A DNA stretch of 64,000 bases from a virus. Below, piece by piece: positions 32,601-38,365 of the stretch. The stretch lies in the IMG/VR virus record IMGVR_UViG_3300043395_001970, positions 1 through 64,000 of that record, one strand, 5' to 3'. The translations under genes were made by a program, and so were the position numbers. A model generated the notes under the pieces. The model did no database searches, was not told the DNA's origin, and saw nothing but the letters and a program-made list of their open reading frames with translations. Position 1 is the stretch's first letter; the number at the start of each line of letters is the position of its first letter.

Positions 32601-35589
32601 GAATTGATACTTTACATAAATCCCAATGTGGTGGTTTGTTTTCATCCTTAACTGCAGCAGAAAATTCTTTTTGTAATTCAGGATTATCTTTTAATGCTGG
32701 GTGTTTGAATCCAAATGGTAATGGATGTACTTCTTTAAAATCTGCTGGTAGTTTACCCTCAGCTTTCATTTTTTCAATTACTGCCTTTTGTGCTCTTTCT
32801 TCTTCATCCAATACATCTTTGTAAAAATCATCTAACTTTGTAGAAACTTTATTTACAAATTTAGGATTTGGATTTTCTTCATTTTGAGCAGGTATATCAG
32901 TTCCCTCAACATTACCCTTATCATCAACTTTTGGTTTTAACTTTGGGTCAGGTTTATATTCACCCTTTGGATTACCAGGTTCCGCCGGCTCCTCTTTTCT
33001 AGTTGGGGGAGCAACTTTTTTATCTGTTGGTGGTGTTTCACTCTTAGGAGCTTCTGGTTTTTGTTCGGGCTCTTTGTATGATGCCGCTGCTGCTTTAGCT
33101 TTTTGAGTTGCTTTTTTTACATCGTTTGGTGGTAATTCTTGAACTTTAATTTGTTTACCATTTGATAAAGTTGCCGTAATTGTTTTTTCAAATAAAGCAA
33201 ATACATCTTCAGTAATAATATCCGAAAATGCTAAATCAACAACCCACTCCGTTCTTACATATTTTGCAGGTCCATTTGGCTTATCGGAATAATAACCACC
33301 ACCTACACTATAAATTTTATTTCCAGAAGATGATGTTGCCTCTTGACCAGGCTTTTCTTTTTTAATATCTTCTTTATCATCTTTCGTATCTTCCGGCTTT
33401 TCTTTTGGTTGCTTTGTATCCTTTGATTTTTTTGACATTTTATCAACAAGCTCAACATGACTTTCACCGGCAATTGTAATAGGTATTTTACCTTGTGCAG
33501 TTAATTCTTTATTTTTTTCAATTAAATTTTCATCTCTAATTTCATTAAATGCTACTTGAATATCATTTATTTTTGTTCCTTTATCGCCATTATCTTCTGG
33601 AAATGCTAATCTATATAATGTTCCTTTATCTCCACTACCTTTTGGATTTTCTTCACTTGGAGACTCTCCAGTTGGGTTATCCCAATTTTCTATTGGTGGT
33701 AATCCTGCTTCTTTAGCTGCATCTTGTAAGAATTGTTTACCATCATCATCTAAAAAATCATTTGGTGACATTGTATCAGTACCCTCACCCTGTCCAATCA
33801 TACTAGCCCAATTACCAGCTTTAACTTGAGAATCGTTAAATCCAGTTTTTTCTTTTTGTTTTTGGTATAGTTTGGATTGGTCATTATGTACATCCATATC
33901 ATCACCATCCCATGTATCTACACCAGCACCCATTTCTTTAAACTTCGGAGCTGCATATTTCATCTCATCGTTAAATTCTAACTCACCTGCATCATTAGTT
34001 GCTCCGCCTTCACCTACAAACACAACATCTTTCCATCTTTCTTTTGGTATCTTAGATTTAACATCATCCAATATATCATCAACCATTGCTGTGTTTCCGT
34101 GCTTTGTTCCATATACGAATCCACCACCTTCCATTTCCATTGTTTGGATTTCTTCACCGGATTTCTTTCCTTTAAATTTTTGTGCTTTAGATTCCGGGTC
34201 ATCATTGGCAGGTTCTCTCTTTGCTGGTTCAGATGGTTGTTGTTCTCCGGCAGTACCAGTTGTTTCACCTTGCTTTTTAGGTGCAATTCCTATATCTTCT
34301 GCAAACTTATTACACATTGGAATTGCATCTTTAATATCCATATCAACAACTTCACATTTCATTGGTATTTGCTTATCAGGATATTTTGCGTTATATGCTG
34401 CTATTGCTGCCCATCTATGGTGTCCATCAATTACAAATCCATCTCTACTAACATATATAGGACCTGTTATACCTGGGTGGTTAGGGTCTTTTTCTAAAGC
34501 TCCCATCATTCCAACTACTTTATCACCACCCAATTCAGATTGCGTTGCTTTTAATTTATCAGCAGGTACTTCAGTTTGAGTTGTTGTAATTCCTTTTTCT
34601 TTTAACATTTCTCTAAACACAGGTTCAGTATCTACTTCACCATCTTTGTTTAGTGGCATTTTTTCTGCTTTACTACCAGGAACCGGCTTACCTTTGAATT
34701 GTGGCATTTGGTCTCTTGGAATACCTAAGTTATCATCACAATATAAGTTAGTACCCGGCACAGTTATATCACACAAATTAATATCAGGTGCTTTTTCACC
34801 TTTAGCTTTTGCATCAGCAACAATTTGCTGAACTTTACTAATATCCGTATTGAATTTTTTTAATTCTTCTTTACCAATTCCATCTGGAATATCAGATGGT
34901 GCTCCAAATGTATCAGGATCTGCTTCAGGTATTTCATTCTTTACATCTTGTGCTGGTATTGGTTCAAACCCGTCCTTCTTTTTAGGTTCTTCTTTTGGCT
35001 TTTCAGCTTCTTTATCTTTTTCAGCATCTGCAGCTAACTTAGCTTGAGTTTCTTTTTCTTTATCCAAACGAGCAGCCATAGCCGGGTCAACTTTAGGGTC
35101 AAACATAGCTTGTGCTTGCTGTTGTTTTTCTTTTTCAGCAGCTTGTTTATCTTCACCACTTTTTGGTTCTTCTTCTCCTTTTTTACCACCCTCACCACCT
35201 AATTCTTGATTTAAGGCATCTCTTTCAGGAGAACCCTCTGGTGGTAAAACCTTTTCAGCTGCATCTCTTGCAGGTGTTCCTTCTGGTTGTCTTAAAAGAT
35301 TACCAACAATACCATCTTTTTGATTACCTTCTTTATCTTTATAAGAAACTTTTTTATTAAGGATAGGATTTGAAAAAGATTTTTCTTCTTCTTTTACAGG
35401 TTGAGGAGTTTTTCCTTTTTCAGTAATAAGATTTTGGACTAATTCTTCTTTGATATGAGACAATCCCATTTCAGAAAGTACAATACTTAATTCTTTCAAA
35501 TGAGATGGGTTTTGTGGGTTTGGCATACCATCATTTACTCTATATGCCCATTCTTCAATTATTAAATTAACAATACCAGTTACGTTCAT
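29608..35589 (-). CDS. Giant multidomain (polyvalent-type) protein with duplicated DGHHR domains
   Basis: 1993 residues. After a low-complexity Glu/Lys/Pro/Gln-rich region come two related units, about residues 268-430 and 990-1190. Each has an L-C-x-[IV]-[TS]-[IV]-PGTN motif, GIPRD-[QK]-MPQ, [AS]-x-[KS]-LKATQSEL, and VIDGHHRWA-[AT]-I, a ParB/sulfiredoxin-like signature. Between them are a region with GGGFVYGTKHGNTAMVDDI and charged linkers. Around 1300-1345 is a hydrophobic stretch (TTALFGAAMGGLSYGAVGFA). Residue M1407 begins a segment (MKKEISIIDGIILEILNE) resembling the protein's own N-terminus. A C-terminal part near 1700-1750 has GFSTDAYFKIKTKDGQ and ILDEVSLKKS, possibly nuclease-like. 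The make-up recalls phage polyvalent proteins that are packaged and injected with DNA; that role is inference. Confidence 0.65.
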   Translation of the reverse strand: MNVTGIVNLIIEEWAYRVNDGMPNPQNPSHLKELSIVLSEMGLSHIKEELVQNLITEKGKTPQPVKEEEKSFSNPILNKKVSYKDKEGNQKDGIVGNLLRQPEGTPARDAAEKVLPPEGSPERDALNQELGGEGGKKGEEEPKSGEDKQAAEKEKQQQAQAMFDPKVDPAMAARLDKEKETQAKLAADAEKDKEAEKPKEEPKKKDGFEPIPAQDVKNEIPEADPDTFGAPSDIPDGIGKEELKKFNTDISKVQQIVADAKAKGEKAPDINLCDITVPGTNLYCDDNLGIPRDQMPQFKGKPVPGSKAEKMPLNKDGEVDTEPVFREMLKEKGITTTQTEVPADKLKATQSELGGDKVVGMMGALEKDPNHPGITGPIYVSRDGFVIDGHHRWAAIAAYNAKYPDKQIPMKCEVVDMDIKDAIPMCNKFAEDIGIAPKKQGETTGTAGEQQPSEPAKREPANDDPESKAQKFKGKKSGEEIQTMEMEGGGFVYGTKHGNTAMVDDILDDVKSKIPKERWKDVVFVGEGGATNDAGELEFNDEMKYAAPKFKEMGAGVDTWDGDDMDVHNDQSKLYQKQKEKTGFNDSQVKAGNWASMIGQGEGTDTMSPNDFLDDDGKQFLQDAAKEAGLPPIENWDNPTGESPSEENPKGSGDKGTLYRLAFPEDNGDKGTKINDIQVAFNEIRDENLIEKNKELTAQGKIPITIAGESHVELVDKMSKKSKDTKQPKEKPEDTKDDKEDIKKEKPGQEATSSSGNKIYSVGGGYYSDKPNGPAKYVRTEWVVDLAFSDIITEDVFALFEKTITATLSNGKQIKVQELPPNDVKKATQKAKAAAASYKEPEQKPEAPKSETPPTDKKVAPPTRKEEPAEPGNPKGEYKPDPKLKPKVDDKGNVEGTDIPAQNEENPNPKFVNKVSTKLDDFYKDVLDEEERAQKAVIEKMKAEGKLPADFKEVHPLPFGFKHPALKDNPELQKEFSAAVKDENKPPHWDLCKVSIPGTNKFCDENIGIPRDKMPQLGGKPKPGSEGEAKAKRIADQNVRKKMGLPNDGEIPADKKQEYDDLYAKENTQHVNVEKEFEDYLKSEGINVSDPVEVPASSLKATQSELVGEQIVGMVNSLEQDPNNPFITAPIMVTRDGYVIDGHHRWATIQAYNMKHTPPNGDKEPIKMKVRIVDEDIETHIPRANAFAEKMGIETMSGKGKKKDEPKPATSTKPSTLSRIKEKLKNWNKKEKEYFNMGYHKPGSEARKSISERLRDKASGAWKAVKDGFKHEVKEFKTAGVAVGKLFSEAGGWNSLSHHEKDAIKSVGTKIVTTALFGAAMGGLSYGAVGFAKHVAIEFVPHVIAETFLKGAGRAALFADAEGEAEMDAQFIKFTEMIADGLENMKISPEQMEEMIDSYNKKKEKDTMKKEISIIDGIILEILNENPIKKADDVLNQTVKNPETGKDIKVASALKYKGSKNKGQIQAYQSAVGLLKKAGVSNSELGATEKKPKEIPGQGLGFRKTKEKDLEPTAKATKPTKGSRIIGGKDKTLSKVDTLKSKEFLQKQQPDDAKFAEKNKKFQIGPPPAPYKLPKELYANAKVPPRHLKALERMMNTRATTETAKWSHFSDLPGGAGQISAQAGELMTMISTTLDDKQAAALFNSLLEHEKQQIAANPKLKVEGSRVVGTSWIKAAVNNRRAIRNRLAKEYPGATIEAGSWDTQGEVEAMGLADYKKNKGFSTDAYFKIKTKDGQEILDEVSLKKSTAVNFLNSGTGKLFEWDPNIPDDINPNVYQKNQRKALGDFGKANIKKLQNAVANDPEFQAIVKSKKIDLVTAVAKLQAGKGSRDINKVVLSAITTLAKKGDKGAVKYLQNVQDVHKAHQKAVISSLGSNPKLKQGMLGAIREEFPLKAVGEGEESMAIGPNSLDRAVLQNIFQTSNFEEIKQGLFAVTNEEPPYLAYKAGKKGRVIPIATIVAREDGVGYGGQIKFEMQLDKRFAKILEAANKNIYG

Positions 35590-35595
35590 AAGTTA

Positions 35596-36204
35596 TTAAA
35601 ATTTGTGGTCAGGTTCTTCACATATCATTTCTAACTCATACCAATGAAATTTTGGTCTTTCGTTAAGGAAAACAAAACACTTCCATTTTTTTTGTTTTTC
35701 AAAGTAGATGTGTTTTTGAATGTGTGATGGAACTGCTGCACCTGTTGCTACTCTTTTTGCTGGAGTATCAAAGAATGATTTTATTAAAACAGTCAAAGGT
35801 TCTACATCATCCCATTTTCTTTCTTGCTCTTCCAACAATCTCCACTCACCTCTATTAAGGTATTGGTCTTGCATTATTGAATTTAAATATGAGAATGTTT
35901 GCTTTAAGTTCACTTCGTTATCAGAGAATGTTGCTGCAGGAGCTCCATGTCCTTTATCGTAAATGTTTGCTTTGTAATCTTCACCATCTGATGTTTTGAT
36001 TCCCTTTTCAGTATAGAAATCCATATGTCCTCTATTAACATTTGTAGGCCTGTTTGTAGAACGATACTTAATGATTAGGGGTTGTTCTAAAGATTGTGAA
36101 TAAAGTACATCAAACACTTCATTTTTAATTCTAACATCAGGCAATTGTGCCAAAGAAGTTACCGAAACTAAAAGAAACGATAATAAAACAAAGATTTTTT
36201 TCAT
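35596..36204 (-). CDS. Secreted DNA/RNA non-specific endonuclease (NUC/beta-beta-alpha-Me)
   Basis: 202 residues with a clear Sec signal peptide (MKKIFVLLSFLLVSVTSLAQ, cleavage after Ala19 or Gln20). The mature part has NRGHMDFY, the catalytic DKGHGAPAATFSDN (DRGH-type, H86), and LNRGEW with the metal-binding Asn (N117) followed by LLEEQERKW, the order seen in Serratia-type nucleases. The frame is open 13 codons further upstream, but that extension would mask the signal peptide and covers the late octamer, so the ATG at 36204 is preferred. The enzyme should act in the periplasm or outside. Degrading incoming competitor DNA or clearing DNA at lysis are both possible. Confidence 0.82.
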   Translation of the reverse strand: MKKIFVLLSFLLVSVTSLAQLPDVRIKNEVFDVLYSQSLEQPLIIKYRSTNRPTNVNRGHMDFYTEKGIKTSDGEDYKANIYDKGHGAPAATFSDNEVNLKQTFSYLNSIMQDQYLNRGEWRLLEEQERKWDDVEPLTVLIKSFFDTPAKRVATGAAVPSHIQKHIYFEKQKKWKCFVFLNERPKFHWYELEMICEEPDHKF

Positions 36205-36228
36205 ATTATAGCATATTTTTGTATATAC

Positions 36229-36236
36229 TATAAATA
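36229..36236 (-). promoter_or_regulatory. Candidate late promoter octamer
   Basis: TATTTATA (context GTATATTTATAGTATA), 25 nt before the preferred ATG of the secreted nuclease. Confidence 0.5.
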
Positions 36237-36242
36237 TACCCA

Positions 36243-37523
36243 CTAAAGGTTTCCGTAAGTTTTTCCCCAGCTTGCTTTGATTGGAAACCCACCATCTTCC
36301 AATATTCCTTTCAATCCCTTAATTAACTCCTTATCCACATCAACAGGCACATCAAATAGGAACGAGTCATAAGTGTATAGATTCAATGAGATTCCAGTTC
36401 CCTTAATGTAATCCAACACCCTACGCATTTTCTCAACGTTTACTTCAGTTTCAAATGCCTGAAGGAGATAGTTAAATACCTTTTGTGGATTTGCCTGTTC
36501 TACCCAACTTAGTGGAATCAATCGGTTTGGGGTACGGATACAATCACACTCTACACTCTCATCCCAAAAATGGTCTATGAAATCGGCCACCTTATCAAAG
36601 TATGGTATTTGGCGGAACTCATCATCAATACCACCATATAGTAATCGGAATGTAACACCCTTAGCCTCATCAATTCCACAACCATATTGGTCAGCTAACC
36701 ATTGGTGAACGTTTCCATCCGGCATATCGTATCCCACCAACTTACCAATCAATCGAGGGTGATAAGCGTTATAGTCCATTTGTAGGAATATCCCATCGGC
36801 TATGAAACAATCTCTACTACCATCCGATTTGTTTAGGGCGGCATAGTTCACACCACCATGTCTATTGGAAGGTCTACCTGTCACCGTAAATGGATTGTAT
36901 TCGGTGAATACGGTATCACCTTTTAAGTGTTTGGAAGCTTGAGGCCATCTATCAATAAATTTTTCCCCAACGACACGGATTCCGAATCCTTCAATCTGAG
37001 AAAGGGTAGGAATGAATATATCGTTGTACCAATTATAAGTTTTACTCTTTTGGTTTGTATGTTTTAGTAATTCGGGTTCTACTGCTTCCGCAAGTTTAAG
37101 AATGGGAATGGATTGAATGATGTCTTCTCTATAACCTTTGTGTAATAAAGGAGCTACTAAGTGTTGTAATGGTTGAGAGTAGTCTATTGTTTCACCGGTC
37201 TTTAAGAAATAAGCGGTGTCAACATCATTCAGTCCTTCCCTAAGTGTAACAAAAGATTGGAGTAGCTTTTTCTTTTGAAATACCCACTTTTCACCGGCGG
37301 TATTCAACACACCTTCTATTTGCTCATTAGAGAGTGATAGAGCGTCTGTGTGTTGTTGTGGTAGTATATACCTGTCCGATTGGGTTCTTACGAATATAAA
37401 CGAAATAGTGGTGTTTAATGGGTGCTTATCATTATCTACCCATAGCGGATACCAAAGGGATACTTCAGTTTCCAACTTTACCTTTAATTCGTTTAATTCA
37501 TCAATAGACTCAACAATTCTCAT
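36243..37523 (-). CDS. Divergent family A DNA polymerase-like protein
   Basis: 426 residues from the preferred ATG. The pattern of a Pol I polymerase domain is visible: TGRPSNRHGGVNYAALN (the TGRLS...PNLQNIP region), FLQMDYNAYHPRLIGKL (motif A, DYSQIELRVLA-like, with the Asp), GVTFRLLYGG (motif B end, NFGIIYG-like) and LYTYDSFLFDV (motif C, with one Asp). The N-terminal ~190 residues show no convincing exonuclease motifs. The frame is open back to 37559, but that would read through the tmRNA terminator; the promoter's -7 box ends 6 nt before the ATG at 37523, implying a leaderless mRNA. The phage therefore has two polymerases. Activity is not assured because motif residues diverge. Confidence 0.68.
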   Translation of the reverse strand: MRIVESIDELNELKVKLETEVSLWYPLWVDNDKHPLNTTISFIFVRTQSDRYILPQQHTDALSLSNEQIEGVLNTAGEKWVFQKKKLLQSFVTLREGLNDVDTAYFLKTGETIDYSQPLQHLVAPLLHKGYREDIIQSIPILKLAEAVEPELLKHTNQKSKTYNWYNDIFIPTLSQIEGFGIRVVGEKFIDRWPQASKHLKGDTVFTEYNPFTVTGRPSNRHGGVNYAALNKSDGSRDCFIADGIFLQMDYNAYHPRLIGKLVGYDMPDGNVHQWLADQYGCGIDEAKGVTFRLLYGGIDDEFRQIPYFDKVADFIDHFWDESVECDCIRTPNRLIPLSWVEQANPQKVFNYLLQAFETEVNVEKMRRVLDYIKGTGISLNLYTYDSFLFDVPVDVDKELIKGLKGILEDGGFPIKASWGKTYGNL

Positions 37524-37528
37524 AACTA

Positions 37529-37560
37529 CAAAGATACAAAAAAAATCCCAAACTACCAAA
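37529..37560 (-). promoter_or_regulatory. Host-type promoter, TTTG-N20-TATCTTTG, inside the tmRNA terminator
   Basis: -33 TTTG at 37560-37557 sits in the loop of the terminator hairpin; the 20-nt spacer holds the 3' stem arm and T-run; the -7 TATCTTTG is 37536-37529. Confidence 0.78.
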
Positions 37561-37576
37561 TAATAGTTCGGGATTT
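37538..37576 (-). terminator. Rho-independent terminator of the tmRNA
   Basis: Stem AAATCCCGAACTA/TAGTTTGGGATTT (13 bp with one G-U; arms 37576-37564 and 37555-37543), 8-nt loop, then eight T. It begins 2 nt past the encoded CCA. Confidence 0.9.
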
Positions 37577-37577
37577 G

Positions 37578-37953
37578 TGGTGGAGATGGTGGGATTCGAA
37601 CCCACGTCTTACGAAGTAACCATAATACCAGCGTTTCACACGTTTAGGATAAGGTTTAATCTTATTCACCTTCCAAAATAATTGGGGCCGTTTGGTTAGA
37701 ACAGCGCTACCACCAACCGATTTAGAGTTTCGGTAAACTTAGGTTTCACTTCTTGTTAAATTCCACGAGTGATGCGGAAGGTGATTAGGCTGCTACAGCG
37801 TAATCAGCACCTACGAATGCCATAACGTCATCGAAGGTCCAAGTAGATAATTCTACATCATTTATTGTTTGATTCCGAGATTTAAGTGGTTTGAGAACCT
37901 TCCCACTACGTGTGATACTACAATTCGCATCGCAATCAATTCCAGTCATCCCC
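37578..37953 (-). ncRNA. ssrA: Transfer-messenger RNA (tmRNA)
   Basis: 376-nt one-piece tmRNA, which rescues stalled ribosomes and tags their products for proteolysis. The 5' end GGGGATG pairs with CATCTCC at the 3' end (7 bp, one G-U), followed by discriminator A and an encoded CCA. The T-arm is GTGGG-TTCGAAT-CCCAC. The tag frame ends GADYAVAA then TAA (stop at 37787-37785); a Gly start fits Bacteroidota tags such as GENNYALAA, and the tag ends in AVAA, close to the usual ALAA protease signal. A G-C rich hairpin region follows the tag stop, as expected for pseudoknots. It has its own promoter and terminator. A 61-codon open frame across its 5' half is only the tag frame extended backwards. 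Confidence 0.93.
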
Positions 37954-37959
37954 ATTATG

Positions 37960-37991
37960 TAAATATACAAAAAAGTATTTACATTTCCAAA
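37960..37991 (-). promoter_or_regulatory. Host-type promoter of the tmRNA
   Basis: -33 TTTG at 37991-37988 and -7 TATATTTA at 37967-37960, spacer 20 nt. The -7 box ends 6 nt before the G that begins the acceptor stem, so the predicted start site coincides with the RNA 5' end. The -33 box lies in the last codons of the 127-aa gene. Confidence 0.85.
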
Positions 37992-38362
37992 TTTTGTTTT
38001 TGTTTAAATTGCAAATAATTTGGTAAGTATTTTATAAGAAGTGGTATTTTTTTCATACCAATCTTAACTGAATTAAAGTTAGATTCTTTCAATTCTTCGT
38101 CTGTTCCAGTTATTTTCCATCTCAATGTAAGTACTGTAAAAAATGGATTTGTAAGTAGTGTTCCATATACTGCTTCACTTATTTCATAGATATATCCATT
38201 TTTATCATTTGTTCTTTGAGCAAAGTATCTTTTTATAAATCCCATTTTATAATCATTTTCCGTTGGAGTAGGGCAAAAAGTACTTATTTGACCATCTTTT
38301 TCACGAAATGGATATCCACCAGCTCCATTTAACTTATTATAATCATAATTGTAAATAGCCAT
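37979..38362 (-). CDS. Unknown tail-region protein, 127 aa
   Basis: Not recognised by family. Sequence has an Asn/Tyr-rich start (MAIYNYDYNKLNGAGGYPF), then FIKRYFAQRTNDKNGYIYEI and a hydrophobic LLTNPFFTVLTLRWKITG strand pair. It follows the baseplate hub gene by 3 nt and is the last gene of the tail operon, so a baseplate or neck role is likely by position. Confidence 0.7.
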   Translation of the reverse strand: MAIYNYDYNKLNGAGGYPFREKDGQISTFCPTPTENDYKMGFIKRYFAQRTNDKNGYIYEISEAVYGTLLTNPFFTVLTLRWKITGTDEELKESNFNSVKIGMKKIPLLIKYLPNYLQFKQKQNLEM

Positions 38363-38365
38363 ATA

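Noticed and set aside
29872-34579. Several plus-strand frames of 80-235 codons over the giant protein gene (for example 33872-34579)
   Set aside because: They are Ser/Pro/Phe-rich shadows of Glu/Lys/Gly-rich sense codons, without promoters or family motifs.
37524-37559. Longer N-terminus for the polymerase A-like gene (start at 37559)
   Set aside because: The extension would be translated from the tmRNA terminator and its own promoter, and the predicted start site is downstream of it.
37785-37970. 61-codon minus-strand frame ending VGADYAVAA
   Set aside because: It is the tmRNA tag frame extended backwards through the RNA 5' half; there is no separate protein gene.
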